A stretch of DNA of 64,000 nt from Impatiens glandulifera (GCF_907164915.1 NC_061863.1:8796340-8860339); one strand, 5' to 3'. Positions 33,091-46,411 are shown, numbered from the stretch's first letter. Made by a program: numbers and translations. Notes: generated by a model from the letters alone, not told the origin.

Positions 33091-34087
33091 TAGCATACAA
33101 CCATATCGTTCTCTCTCCTTCCTCTATCAAATTCAGAAATTTCCGGCAGGAGCAGCGCCAGTAGCTGCACCGCCTAAGGTGAGATTCTTATTCTGTATCT
33201 ATCTTCTTTGTTATACGTATAATCATCTTCAGTATCTTCACATCATCGTCTTCCGGTAGCTTTCCCTTTTGTTGCTCTAGGGCATCTTCTAATCCAGCTT
33301 CTTTTCTACACTGTTTTCAGCTGTCCGAGTGTTTATAGATCTCATTGATTCGTTGCTTCATTTCGTAGCAGTCGCTTTAATAGATTCTTAGGTGGAATAA
33401 CGTTTTAGCTTATGGGTTCGTTCTGAATAACTGAGAATTGACCTGGTTTGGATTGATTCTTAGTTTTCTGTGTACGGTTTTTTATATCAAGTGTGTTTCT
33501 GGAGTTAATGTTGAGTTTACATTTGATTGTTAACAAGTATGCATTGCTGTGGAGTTTTTCTCCCTTTTTTCCCATTTATTAAGTTGCAATTTGCTACATC
33601 TCCACTTAATACAAACTTTAATTTAGAAAATGAAAGAATCATATTAGAACTTGGTAATTTGAAAAATGATCCATGATGGTTGCTGATCCTTTGGGTTAGA
33701 TCTACTTATGGCCACTTTATGAAAATGCACTCAGGAAGAAGTTTAATGGTGGATTTTCCTGCTAGTGTCCATAGATGATTGATAACACTGTTTAACATGC
33801 TTAAGAAATTTTCTGTGGTATGGTGGTTTGCTTTTGTTTTTTAATTTGATGAAAGACCAAACTAGCTATGCATTGAGTAATAGCTGAGAATGCTATTTTC
33901 GAAGTGCATTCGTCAATTTCAAATAGTGATTGCATGATTAATGTTGAAGCTTTGTATTTCTTTCAGCAAATTCTTCTTCTCTTTATTTGTTTGCTTTATT
34001 GATTTCTTTTTTATATTCAGATTAAATGATTATACCTTTCTCAATCAGGTGAACCTTGTATGTTAGGTTGAAGTTATAGCAGGGAAA
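33091..34087 (+). other. Leader and 5' UTR intron of the CYP95-like gene
   Basis: A pyrimidine-rich segment (CGTTCTCTCTCCTTCCTC near 33107) precedes a probable non-coding exon ending GCCTAAG|GTGAGA at 33178. The matching acceptor CTCAATCAG ends at 34048, leaving a 39-nt leader before the ATG. The transcription start is not fixed. Confidence 0.55.
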
Positions 34088-37000
34088 ATGAGCAAGAAGA
34101 ACCCTCTGGTATTTTTAGATGTGTCTATTGATGGTGATCCTGCTGAAAGAATGGTCTTTGAGGTATTATTATGTTGTCATTTAAATACTCACTTTTATTT
34201 AAACACTTAAGTTGTCTTTATGTTTATGCCTTTGTTACATTTTCTTTCTAGTTGCATTGACATGTGCAAGTAAATGAATTAGATTCTTTCTTTTTGCAGC
34301 TCTTCTGTGACATTGCTCCAAAGACTGCAGAAAACTTCCGTGCCTTATGTACTGGTAAAAATTTCTGCCCAATCAGTTCAATTTGAAATATTTAATTAAA
34401 TAGCATATCCTTATAAGTAAGATGTTTTCATTAGTGGATCTTTCACTTATTTTGACTACTATATATATATATATATATATATATATTGGTAATAAAATAG
34501 AAAGCTAGTCTCTATCTACATTGGAAAAATAAGACAAATCATGCTTTAGATACATCATGTTTAATCAAAGGGTTGGGGGATAGAAGAGAAGGCATGGATT
34601 GATAGATATGACAAGCCTGACCAAAGCGTTCACCACCTGTATTGATTTCTTTATAAGCAAAATACACTCAAGTTTGGTAAACTCATCAGCTAGCTCACAA
34701 ATATCATCCAAAGAGCACACAATTTAATTTATCTCTATAATCTCAGACACTTATAATAAGTTGCATCAACATTACTGTTGCCAATTTATTGTGGAGGTTC
34801 ATTTAATTCATTTAGTTATCGGTGATACAGTATATAGACAGCTGTAGTATTTTGAGTACTAGACTTACAATATATTATTAATATTGTCACTTTAATGTTT
34901 CCAAAAGCCTCTATTGTACCTTAATGAGGCTGATTCCTAGAATCATCTTTTAGTTAGTGTGAATTTATAAGTTAAGGTTATATCTAATTTCAAGATAATT
35001 GCTCTGTTCAAAATTTGCATGCCTCATGATGACTGCCCAGAAACAAAACTTTATTTTGATTGCATGTGAAATTTGGTACCCAGAATGATTGCTGATTTGT
35101 CCATAGATTACTCACACACTTTGATGTTTTATATTTATTATAGGAGAGAAAGGGATTAGTAAAAAGAGTGGAAAGCCTCTACACTACAAAGGATCCTTTT
35201 TCCATCGAATAGTCAAGGGGTCAATGGCGCAGGTATGTATTTACTGTGTCTGGTTATGAGTTTTTTCTTTATGGTCTGTGTTTTTCTCTCCTTGTTAAGC
35301 ATGTATTAGCATTTGGCTTTGGCTTTTAGTCGGCTATGGTTTTTATACTGTAGGATACAGGGCAGATGATCGTGACTGTTTTTTCTTGTGATGTAGTTTT
35401 AAGGTTGTACTTACTGAATTGTACATCCAAGAAATTTGCTAGACTTTTCTACACTTTCTGAATATTGGATCTACATTTTTATCTTTAAAGTAACATCAAT
35501 TTCTTTATCTATTTTCTCAGGCTGGAGATTTTTTAAGAAGAGACGGTATGTATTATCTCTTCGATCTTTTAATTCCTTCATGTTCCAATGCTATCGTCTG
35601 AAGGTTTTCTATGTGAGACATGGTGTTTCAACTCGGGTTCTTGTTAGTTCTTTATGTTTATTTGGTCTCTTTTTATCTTCTCTCACATCTATTAAATCCT
35701 CCTTAAAGTTTACTAACCGATTTCCCCTCTTTATTTCTTTATAATATGCAAATTGGTAATGAATGCGCTGTGACTGATTGGTTCTCTTGTCAGCTTCTGT
35801 TCTGCACTTATGTATTTAAACACTCCGTGTAATTCAAACCTGAATTTTTTTCTTTTATTATCTGTAGGTAGTTTTGGAGAAAGCATTTATGGAGAGAGAT
35901 TTCCAGGTATTGCTCCCTGTTTAAATTTATCTTGTGATATATAGCTGATATGGTGGCCTAGATTGTATATATTTATATAGATTTATAATTGTCTTCATTC
36001 TCAGCCACTGGTTTCAAGTGTAGCAAAAGGTTTCCTTTTTCCTATGTTGTGAAGGTTGAGACTGATTTTGATTTAATTCTGGGTGCATTGGGTGCTTCAA
36101 CTTGATTAAACAATTGTTTTTCTTTCATTAATGGTTGTTTAATTTAAGTAATATCTCAACTTATTTATTCCTTTCGTTATCAAATTGAATGATCTACATT
36201 TGTGGATAGGTTAATTTGTTAGCTATTGTCACACAGTATCATGTACTTATGGTTTATTTGTATTAAATTGAGATGTTTTCTGTTAACTGAAGATAAAAGA
36301 CTACAAATGTATAATTACAAATCTCAATATGGAGTAAAAAAGAGAAAAATAAATACAAAGATTTGGGAAAGAGGACCTGTAATGTTTTGAAAATTTATCT
36401 TTATCTACTTAATCAGCTATACCAAATCTCAGACAACTTTAATAGTCTTATTGTATGTATCAAATTGGCAGCTGAGTTTGACTGCCTTTATAGGTCTATA
36501 TTCCTGCATTCATATTAGGAATTCTTAATTCCGTGGTATTCTCAAATTGGAACTTAATTATCAGTCTCCTTCTGTTTCATCCTGTTCAAATCTGTTGCTT
36601 AGGTTTTGATATTGTTGAGTAAATATATGGCATATGACATTTTCTTGTCTGAATGGGAATGAGAATGTTCATACATTTCTTGATTTTAAGAATTGGCTCT
36701 GTAACATTATCTCAGAAGAATCTCCTAAGCACAAGCATGATAGACGAGGTCTGCTCTCAATGGCAATTGCTGATCAGGATGCACGAGGTTCTTTGTTTTC
36801 CATAACCTTTGAAGCTGATCATCATCTTGACAGGTGATTTCCTCGGCTCTCATCCCTTCTTTTCCTATTCATTTTTTTATGCTGCTATATGTTTGGGTAG
36901 CAAAGTTCACCAATTTCTCTATGGTTACATGCATTTGTACTATCTGGACAAGTCTTCATTATTTATTGCATGACAGGAAGTATGTAGCCTTCGGGAAACT

Positions 37001-40000
37001 TGTTGAAGGTGATGATATTCTCCTGAAGATTGAAAATGAAGGTGATGAAGAAGGTAGACCTGCAGTTACAGTAAAGATCGTTAATAGTGGTGAATTGCTT
37101 GAGGGTAAGCCTTTTACATAAACCATTGTATTCCTTTCTCCTGGTATAATTTCTTGAATTTGCTGCATCTTGCATTACTTTTCCATATAGAAATTAAACC
37201 TACACTCATCTATCAACAATTCAGATAAAAAGAAGGGCAACAGATTGAAAGTGGGGAAAGATGCTCTATCTGAGGGCAATAGTCAGGAGATACGTCGTAA
37301 AAAGCACAAGAAGTCTTCAAGAGACAAAAGGAGAAAGAGGAGAAGATATTCTAGTTCTGAATCAGATAGTACCTCAGACAGTGAATCTGATTCATCAGAC
37401 TCTGACAGTGATTCCGACACATCTTCTCTTTCGGAAAGTGATTCCAGTACTTCAAGTGATGGAAAATATAAAAAGAGAAAGAGATCTTCAAAGCGCCGTA
37501 AGTACAGACATGGAAAAAGGAAGGATAAACATGATAAGAAGAAGCGGCATGCAAAGAGATCAAAGCGTAAATCTAAAAGGTGTTTATTTTAGATAAGTTG
37601 GGTTTTTCATATTTGACTTGTTTTATACACTCTTCTTTAATGTGATTTTTATATATTTTACTGATTTTATTTTTCCTGAAAATGGAAGGGCATCAAGGTC
37701 TGAGTCAGAAAGCAGTAGTTCAGAGGACAAAGTTGTTGTGGCTCAAAAAAGTGGTATGCTCCATAAACTGTTTTTTCTTTTCAATCCAAAATTCTGCTAT
37801 CATGTGTACAATTTTATGTTATATGGTGAGTGCATACCGGTTGGTTAGTTTTTCCTTTATTTTATTTTTTCCGGGGTAGGAGGTAGAACTAATTAATAAA
37901 AATATTCCCAATGGAGAGATCCTAACAGGGTAGATTCCAGCAAAACTTCAAAGAAAGTATATTCGCCAATCATGGCCATCGATTTTTATTACATATGTAC
38001 AAAATTCATTTTATTTGTGGACTGCTCAATTGATATCTATATTGATATCCTATACAAAAAATATAGTATTTATTTCTCTATTTTTGTATACAAAAAAACC
38101 CTATGCAAGCCTACTACTATCTATTTCTACACATCATTAATCAAGAATACCAATCGTATCTCTAACCAATACTTCAGGGACTACATATTCTATCTTCAAA
38201 ACATGCTTAACTTTGCTTTCATACATCTTGCACTCATGTTCATTCTGCTGAATTCTTCGTTTAGAATAATAAGAGTGTGTCCATCTCTTGTTGATTTTAT
38301 AGATGGCAGAGAACCCCCATTTTCCGAGGGAGTTGCTTCTGCTGAGAATCACAAGACATTAGAAGATGCTGAGATGACAGTGAGAGAAGAAACTGAATAT
38401 CCCAAGGAAAATGGAGATCGACAGAGCAACGGCGTTGAACTTGTTACTAAGCCGGACAGAAGTGCAGATAAGCCTGACATAGTGGATGATCACCCTGGAA
38501 AATCTAGGTAAACTGTTTAATATCAATCATCATCATTCAATACTTGTAGATGATATCGGGCCTATTGAAAACACTTTATATTTCTTGATCTGAATCCATC
38601 CCCACAAAAGAATTCGCCTATAAATTTTTGAACGTGTTTGTTTGACTAAGTTCTTTTTTTCAAATGTGAGCTAATATGGATCCACTTCCAAATGAGATAT
38701 AAAAAGTCTTTAAAAATGAGTCTGATATGTATTTGTCTTCTTTCTTTTTATTTGCATATTTATCTATTGATTCTCACTTAAAACCCCTTGAATGGAAGTG
38801 TGGGAGGTTACAAAAAACCCTGGTTTAACAAAAAAAAAGTGTATTTATCTAATTTTAATCAATATGACTTATTCAGGAGCAGAAGCTTCAGCCCTAAAAG
38901 GAGTGTGAGCAAGAGTATGAGTATTAGCCCAAAAAGGAGTTTGAGCCCAAAGAGTGTTAGTAGGAGCATAAGCAGAAGTCCAGTTAGAAGAAGCCCTAGC
39001 CCAGTAAGAGCACGATCAAATTCAAGAAGCATTAGCCGTAGCCCACTTAAAGCAAGATCTAGAAGCATTAGCCGTAGCCCACTTAAAGCAAGATCCAGAA
39101 GCATTAGCCGCAGTCCAACTGTATCCCCACCAGTTAGAGCAAGATCTAGAAGCCTGAGCCGAACTCCTCCACTGAGGAAATCTTCAAGATCAAGAAAGCC
39201 TGTCAGCAGAAGCCCGGTTAGGTCTTCCAGAAGAAGCATTAGTAGAAGCCCCGTTAGAGCACCATCTAATTCTAGGAGAAGAAGAAGCCCAAGTAGAAGT
39301 CCAATAAGAGTACATTCGAGGTATAAACGTCGCAGTTATTCTAGGAGTCCCGTTATAAGTCCAGGACGCAAAGATAAGTCTCCTATTTCACCTGATCGAA
39401 GAAGGAGCTCTTCAAGAAGCCGTTCACCTGATGGCTCAGCTAAGCGCATTAGGAGAGGAAGAGGTTTTAGTGATCGATTTTCTTATGCACGTAGATACAG
39501 GACCCCCTCTCCTGGCCGCCATCGTTTTGGGAGGAATGATCGAGACGGGTTTGTATTCATAATAATATACTCTCTTTTTTATTATTATTAATATTAATAT
39601 TAATATTAATTTGATCTTCATTTGGCTTATTGCTAGATATTCAAGTTACAGGAGACATAGGAGCCCTCCCAGAGGAAGAACTCCCCCAAGGTAATTTGTC
39701 TTTTATGCATATTGATTTTAAAACATTCTGACCTTGTTAATACGGGAATAACAGATACAACCGAAGCAGCGGTCGGAACAACAGGTCGAGGAGTCCTTTA
39801 TCAAGAAGCCCAATTCGATACCGTAACAGACGTTACAGTCGTAGTCCTACTCCTGCCCGTAAAAGTCGCTCTCCCATTGAAGCTTCCAGAAACCGAGATT
39901 CTTCCCCCGCAATTCCCAACAGGCGAAGGTCATCACCACCCAGTCGTCGTAGCAGCAGAAGCCCATCAACAACATCAAAGTCGTCTGTCAGCAAATCAAG

Positions 40001-40109
40001 GTCGAGGTCAAAGTCGAAGTCTTCTCGGTCTGAAAGCAGCCCTCCTCCAAGTAAGAAAGGACTTGTCTCGTACGATGAGGAAGGGTCACCTGATTCTGGC
40101 CGGAGGTAA
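34088..40109 (+). CDS. CYP95: CYP95-type cyclophilin (peptidyl-prolyl isomerase domain plus RS-rich domain)
   Basis: Thirteen coding exons: 34088-34162, 34300-34354, 35144-35232, 35521-35545, 35868-35906, 36716-36833, 36977-37104, 37225-37579, 37689-37753, 38303-38507, 38877-39548, 39637-39690 and 39755-40109. All have GT-AG borders; lengths sum to 2235 nt, 744 aa plus stop. Residues 1-176 are a cyclophilin domain ([72 protein letters not shown]). A KKHKK/RRKRRR basic stretch, a Ser/Asp-rich run, further Lys/Arg clusters and long [10 protein letters not shown] repeats follow. The order matches Arabidopsis CYP95, a nuclear-speckle SR-cyclophilin type linked to pre-mRNA splicing. The active site is altered (see findings), so isomerase activity may be weak. 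It looks complete and functional. CYP63 is the nearest alternative but matches less well. Confidence 0.93.
34460..34486. repeat. (AT)n microsatellite in CYP95 intron 2
   Basis: A pure AT run inside the intron between exons 2 and 3. Confidence 0.9.
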
Positions 40110-40824
40110 GGCGGGGAAGTTGTGTGGTGCAGTGGCGGCAACCATTCTTTTATGTGCCGTGTTTTTGTTTGTTTAGCAAATGTACTCTTTTAACTATGGA
40201 TAGACGGTGTTACTTTTTTATTGTCGGATCTGAAAAATGTTGCTTTTCTTGTAATGGGGGAAGATTCTTATCTTGTTTTGTTTCTCAGAGATTGTGTTAG
40301 CTGAATTTATTCTACTAAAGAAGAGGTCTGATTTTCAACTAGAGGTTTTAATGTTTGGTTAGTTTTTTTTTTAATATTTAGATTTTTTTTTATGGATGAA
40401 AAACTGGATTATTTGAGGTTAAATTGTTAAAATTATACATTTTATTTAAAATATAAAGAATAATTATTTGACATTGTAGTTAATAATTTAACCTCTTTAT
40501 ATTTCAATATCATGTGATGCATTTTGCTCTATTATTATGATAACAAAACGAATAATAATTTTCTTCTGAGAAAGGCAATAACTTTATGAATGATACATGG
40601 CTTTCTTGGGTCTACAAAATAATCAAGAAGATTACCAAAAAAAAATCTAAGTCTGTCATATGTTATAAAAATCTAAGTTGGTCATATATCATATTAGTTG
40701 TCTCAATTCTTTGATAATCGATTTGAGATAAATACCTAGTTGGTTTCTCTCATAAGTTTTATCGGATACTCGAGATAATTATGACTTTGAACAAGAGAAT
40801 ACAATTTTTTTTTAGAACACTAAG
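40110..40824. other. 3' UTR and downstream flank of the CYP95-like gene
   Basis: The first few hundred bases after TAA at 40107-40109 are T-rich and probably include the 3' UTR (TTGTAATGGGG near 40250). No single clear poly(A) signal can be chosen. No further gene. Confidence 0.45.
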
Positions 40825-41295
40825 TTTCGCATGTTAAATATATAGCCCATAAACATATTTAACCATTTAATCAGACGCAAATTTGCAACATAACGAACTC
40901 GGACCTAGGACCTTACGGAAGATGGAAATATTTATCTCTTATTGCCACTAAGCTAAAAGATAAGACATTAATACATTTTTTTTAAAACACTAAGTTTCGC
41001 ATCTCTTTTGGAGTGCGACTAATCCCCGCATGTTAAACACATAGCCCACAAACACATTTAACCATTTAACTAGGCGCATAACTTAAAACCTGACGAACTC
41101 GAACCTAAGACCTAAGGGAGGATTGAGATATCCACCTTTTATTGCCACTAGATTAGAAGATAAAATATTTTTTTTTATATGGTTAAGCACATAGCCCGCA
41201 GTTAACCAGGTGCATAACTTGCCGCCTAATGGGCTCGAACCCAAGACCTCAAGGAGGCTGAGGATATTCACATCTTGTTGCCACACAGAAGAGGG
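40825..41295 (-). mobile_element. Cluster of three tRNA-derived SINE copies
   Basis: Three minus-strand copies in a row (about 40825-40965, 40990-41165, 41175-41295) share an A-box-like TAGCTTAGTGGCAA or TCTAGTGGCAA, a spacer with ATATCTCAATCCTCC-type wording, and a B-box-like GGTCCGAGTTC, GGTTCGAGTTC or GGTTCGAGCCC. GGTTAAATGTGTTTGTGGGC and TTTAACATGCG follow. These are pol III promoter boxes of tRNA-derived SINEs. A deleted copy lies near 42580-42650. The family name is unknown to me. Confidence 0.6.
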
Positions 41296-41480
41296 GACGA
41301 GACTACAAACTTGATTGCTTTCATAAGTGTTTTCGGGTATTGAGATAGTTGCGACTTTGTGACCCCTAAAGGTATTCCTTTATTAGAAGTGATTAGACTA
41401 CAAACTTGATTGCTCTCATAATTGTTTTCGGGTACTCGAGATAGATGTGTCTTTGTGACCGAGAGACTACAAACTAGTTA
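41296..41480. repeat. Direct repeat of about 110 bp
   Basis: GACTACAAACTTGATTGCT, CATAA, GTTTTCGGGTA, GAGATAG and CTTTGTGACC occur twice (about 41300 and 41394), and a weaker relative lies near 40735-40795. It seems tied to the SINE cluster. Confidence 0.6.
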
Positions 41481-43516
41481 ATCTTTCAATAATTCCTTCG
41501 ATTCTGAATACCTATCTAATTCTAGATTGAATAGTAAGGCATGTTAAGTTAAATCCTTGTTAATTTTCATTTAGCTTTCAAGACATAACAAAGAGCTTCA
41601 TTTAGGATTGTCACCTTACAAAAAATATATATATAAAGTTTTCTTTAGCTTAAACTCACATTTTGCACAATATTTATAATATATTTTTTTAAAAGAATTT
41701 TTTTTATTAAGATTTAAATTAAAAGTCACATAATTATGATAAAAGTATAACAAAGTATGTATGAGTCCTAACATGCGTGATTGAGTTCTATATAATACTA
41801 TCAAATACTCAAAGGGAAGATCCTCAAAATGACACTCATTTCTTTGTGACATAGTTGACCCTAGGCTAGGGTAGTCTCACATCCCAGTTTCATTAGTGAA
41901 AGTATTGTTTTCATGTTAAAAATTAAACATAGTGAAAGTATCTTTATAGTAGAGTATCTCTAACTATTTGAAACGATTTAATTTGAGTGAGTTAAAACTG
42001 TTGAGTCAAATTAACTTTTTACCGAACAAAGATTCAATTCTCGCTTAAACGTTGTTGGTTAAAGTTTAAGTTAAAGTGGGGTTATTACTTTAGAGGTCGT
42101 GTACTAGATTCCATAATTAAAAAAATATAAAAAATTAATTATCTGTTATTTTTGTTTTTCTCATATGCCTGTTTATTAGAAGATGCTTAATTTATTGGCA
42201 GATAGCTCTATAGATATGGGTAAAAAAGAACAATAAGAGACGGTTTTCTTTATTGTTTCTATTGACCCAAGAAATAAAAAGTAATTTTAATAATATTTAT
42301 CGGAGCATTATAATAATAGCGACAATTAGCTAGGATTAGCGACGGAATCTATAACGAGTAATGTATGCAATAGCGACGATGTTGTTTTCCTCTAAACTAA
42401 TATTAATTTAGTTTTGTTTTGTGAAGAGTTCTTTATCAATAGCCTAATCCTATTAACAATATAGTTGTATCCCTAATATTCAGAATATAATTTTCTAATA
42501 AAAGAATCATATATAATGAGAGGTAATGTTTTTCTTTTTTAGAAAGTTGGTTCTGCTTCAATTTCGAAGTACGACTAATCTCAACGGGTTAAGTACATAG
42601 CCCGCAAATACACTTATATCCATCTCTTCTTGCCGCTAGACTAGAAATAGGATAGTAATGCCCTCGTTTTGAGCCGCCCCACAAGGGGAATCACATCCTC
42701 TCCCTAGGACTAGGGTAGTCCATGTCCCACTCTGTTACTAGAATTATTATAAATTTAGATAATATGAAAAACGATTGTAACTTAATGAATAAGACTGTTA
42801 CTTGTTTAGGTAAAAAGTCTGTTCAAACCCTATTTGATACATCTTTTAATTTTTATTTTTGTCAATATAATGTATTATAGATTTTGGGGGTCATGATTCA
42901 ATCAAGATAATGATCCCAGACTTTTTTCTCTGATTTTTTTTTTGAACTCGGACTTGTGAAGATTCTATTTGGTGAACCGAGCTTATCCAATAAGACCTAT
43001 TCGAGATTGATAAAAAAAAATTCAAATACAATTTTGGCCTTATATGGTTTTGAAAGGAATGTGTTCAAAATACAAGAGTTTTTGGCAATGTTTTTTCAAA
43101 TATAAAAGTAAAAAGCTCATCATCTTGGAGATTTCTAGTTGTATAGAATTCATCTTTCTAGTGATATTTATAATGTAACATTACGGATCCTCAATATTTC
43201 TGAGCTTAAATGCTCCAATACCATGTCAAGAATTTCAAGAAGTAGATATATTAAAATTAGTATTCGAACGAAATGATTGAGATAAATGGTTTCAAGAAGA
43301 AGCTACATTGAAATAATTATTAGATAGAAATGATTGAGTTACAATACTGTTTATATAATAAAGTCTAAAAAAGTTGTCAAAATAAGTAACTCTCAATCTT
43401 TAGAATGTATTAGATTTATTTTTATTATTTTACAAAAACTAGGTATAAATATTAATTACTTTATATTTTGATGTAACTTCTAATTGATGTTATAAATCAT
43501 TTTTCCTATTAATAAG
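41481..43516. other. Intergenic DNA between the SINE cluster and the copia nest
   Basis: It contains a truncated SINE copy (about 42580-42650) and the shared phrase AGGGTAGTC near 41866 and 42705. TTAGCGACGGAATCTATAAC near 42338 resembles a motif near 54135. No supportable gene. Confidence 0.4.
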
Positions 43517-44019
43517 TGTTGGGTTTTGTAACAGCAAAATTATGGATCTTCTTAGAAATTAAACCTGTAACAAATCAGTTCCAAATCGTCTATGACGAAC
43601 AACAGATTTACCAAGAACTGAAATAGCACAAAGCAATAAACGACAACACAATATACGTGGTTCGGTCAAAATCGATCTACGTCCACGGGAGGGATAAGTT
43701 TCACTAAATCAAACAAAAGTCAATAGTAGAAACTTACATGCCCTGCTCTCAAATGAAAAAAGTGATTACACTAGGAATGATTGGACTACTCCACAATCAA
43801 AAGCTCCCCCAATTTCTCTTTCTGGATCAGCCAAAGAATAAGAAGAAGAATAAAACCAGAAAACCCTAGATCTGTAATTCACTCTCTCTCAACCTTGCTC
43901 TGTTTTGAGAAAAATACCCAAAAAAAAGTATTTATACTCTAACCCGTTTTCATAAAAGAAAACCCTGACCCGTTTACCCGGAATTTAAAACCCGCCCGCA
44001 ATGGCAAAGAACACCAACA
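43517..44019 (-). repeat. 3' LTR of the Tork-like element
   Basis: 503 bp, plus-strand ends TGTTGGG...CACCAACA. AACCCGTTTTCAT and a TATTTATACT (TATA-like on minus) lie in the part near 43930. Confidence 0.92.
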
Positions 44020-44065
44020 ATTCTCCCCCTTCCGAGCCATGGGAGAATGTTGCTATAAACATTCA

Positions 44066-46243
44066 TCATCGTGACGCTTCTGCCAGAACCATTCCGGCTT
44101 TGGCACAACATATCTTATGCTTTCCTCTTGGCAAGCCCTTTGTCATCATATCTGACCCGTTCTCATCTGTATGCACTTTCTCCAAGTATAACTCCTTCTT
44201 CTCGAGCACTTCACGGATCCAATGATACCTTCTTTGGATGTGTTTTGAACGTGAATGGAAACTTGGATTCTTGCTCACATGTATAACACATTGTGAGTCA
44301 CTAAACACCACAAACCTGTCTTGTGCAATGCTTATTTCTTTCAACAATTCTTTCATCCATCTCATTTCCTTACAACATTTAGTAATGGCAATATATTCAG
44401 CTTCTGTAGTAGACAAAGCAACACATTTCTATAGACGAGACTGCCATGATACAGCTCCTCCTCCAAAAGTAAACAAATACCCTGAAGTTAATCTCAGTGT
44501 ATCAATATCACCACTCATATCTGAATCAAAAAACCCTTCAACATGTGGTTTTCCAGTACCATAACACAAAGCGTATTTGGAGGTCCCTCGAAGATATCTC
44601 ATTAGCCACTTAACCGCTTCCCAGTGTGTCTTACCAGGATTTGAAAGAAAACGACTAAGTACTCCAACCGCATGAGCTATATTCGGTCTTGTAAATACCA
44701 TTGCATACATCAGACTGTCTATTGCTGAAGCATATGGAACACTGCACATTTCTTGTCTTTCCTCTTCATCCTTGGGAGACATTGTCTTGTTTATTTTCAA
44801 GTGTGTAGCCAATGGACAAGCAATTGGCTTTGCCTTGTCCATACAGAATCGTTTTAGAATCTTCTCAATATATCTCTCTTGAGATAACCATAGCCTTTTC
44901 TTCACCCGATCACGAATGACCTGCATTCCAAGAATTTGTCTTGCTTGACCCAAGTCTTTCATCTCAAAAGACTTAGCCAAATCATTTTTCAACTTGGCAA
45001 ACTTGAGTTTGTCTCTCCCAACAATCAGCATGTCATCAACATATATGAGAAGTATAATAAAATCATTAGAAGCAAACTTTTGTACAAAGACACAGTGATC
45101 TGTAGACGTCTTCATGTACCCATGGATTGTCATGAACGACTCAAACTTAAGATACCACTGTCTTGGTGCTTGCTTCAAACCGTACAGACTTTTGACAAGT
45201 TTGCACACCTTACTTTCCTCACCTTTCTTATTGTAACCTTCAGGTTGCTCCATATAAACATCTTCATCCAAATCACCATGGAGAAATGCAGTCTTGACAT
45301 CAAGCTGTTCAACCTCAAGATTCATACAAGCAGCTAAACTTAACACCACCCGGATAGAAGTCATCTTCACTACTGGTGAGAAAATCTCATCATAATCGAT
45401 TCCATGCCTCTGGCCAAAACCTTTGACAACCAGCCTAGGCTTGTATCTTGTCTTGCTATCATCACCTTCTTGCTTGATCTTGTACACCCATTTATTTTGT
45501 AATACTTTTCTGTTCTTTGGTTTTTGAACCAGTTCATATGTGCTATTTTTCAGCAATGACTTCATCTCTTCATCTATGGCAGCTATTCATTCTTCTTTAT
45601 GAGCATCCTCAAGAGCCTCCTTGTAACATATAGGCTCCCCACAATCAGTTAGAAGGACATACTCTGTAGTAGGGTACTTAGAACTTGATCTTTTCTCCCT
45701 AGTAGACCTCCTAAGTACCTCTATTTGTTGATTCTGTTGATTTCCATCTTCTTGTTGAACATCAAAATCAACCTCAACATTATCACCAAGATCAGTTTCA
45801 GTATTAGTATCATTTCCATGGCCTTCAGCTTGACCCTGAGGAACATCATCATCACTATCTGAGTCTGAAGCTATATGTGGCCTTGTCTCCTCAACATCAT
45901 GAGACAACTCAAGACCAGAAAGGTCACGTATGTATGCATCAAGTTTTTCACCATCTTCAAAATTCTCAATAGTCTGATCTTCAAGAAATACCACATCTCG
46001 ACTTCTCAAAACCTTCTTATCAACTAGGTCATAACACTTGTATCCCCATTTTTCATCACCATACCCCAAAAATATGCATTGTCCGGTTTTGCATCTAGCT
46101 TAGACCTCTCATCTTTTGGAACATGCACAAAAGCTCTGCAACCAAAAACACGTAAATAGTCATAATTAACATCTTTACCTGACCAGATGTTTTCTGCACA
46201 CTTATTATTCAATGGCTTGGAGGGAGAACGGTTGATCACATAC
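44066..46243 (-). pseudogene. Integrase C-terminus, reverse transcriptase and RNase H of the Tork-like element
   Basis: After the insertion the frame resumes with YVINRSPSKPLNN. Near 46080 one base is missing, shifting frame before YGDEKWGYKCYDLV. At about 45585 an expected Trp codon is TGA. RT shows QLDVKTAFLHG and the YVDD box (LLIYVDDMLIVG). RNase H shows FFDSDMSGDID; a TAG at about 44429 splits it before KCVALSTTEAEYIAI. FSDSQCVIHV and HIQRRYHWIRE follow. RT and RNase H motifs look sound, but three lesions block a polyprotein. Confidence 0.92.
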
Positions 46244-46248
46244 ACTAC

Positions 46249-46411
46249 TATTAGTATATTGTATATATCTTGTTACCTTGTTTAGATTCCTCGATTAGTG
46301 GGTTACCTTGTTTAGATTCCTAGATTAGTGGTTTACCTTATTAAGAGTCTTTTGACTAGTATATATTGTAACATTGTTTATCAATAATAACCATGGGATT
46401 AATCTCTATCA
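46249..46411 (+). repeat. 5' LTR, 163 bp
   Basis: It contains a short internal direct repeat, GTTACCTTGTTTAGATTCCT twice. No good TATA box stands out apart from GTATATAT near 46262. Confidence 0.93.

Noticed and set aside
36634..37121. Plus-strand ORFs reading through cyclophilin exons and introns
   Set aside because: They extend past clear splice donors and acceptors; the spliced model sums to an exact multiple of three.
38859..39239. 126-codon Leu-rich minus-strand ORF
   Set aside because: Antisense shadow of the RS-repeat exon of the cyclophilin gene.
41195..41245. tRNA-like GGTTCGAGCCC on the minus strand
   Set aside because: Only an A/B-box pair, no cloverleaf acceptor pairing; fits a SINE, not a tRNA gene.
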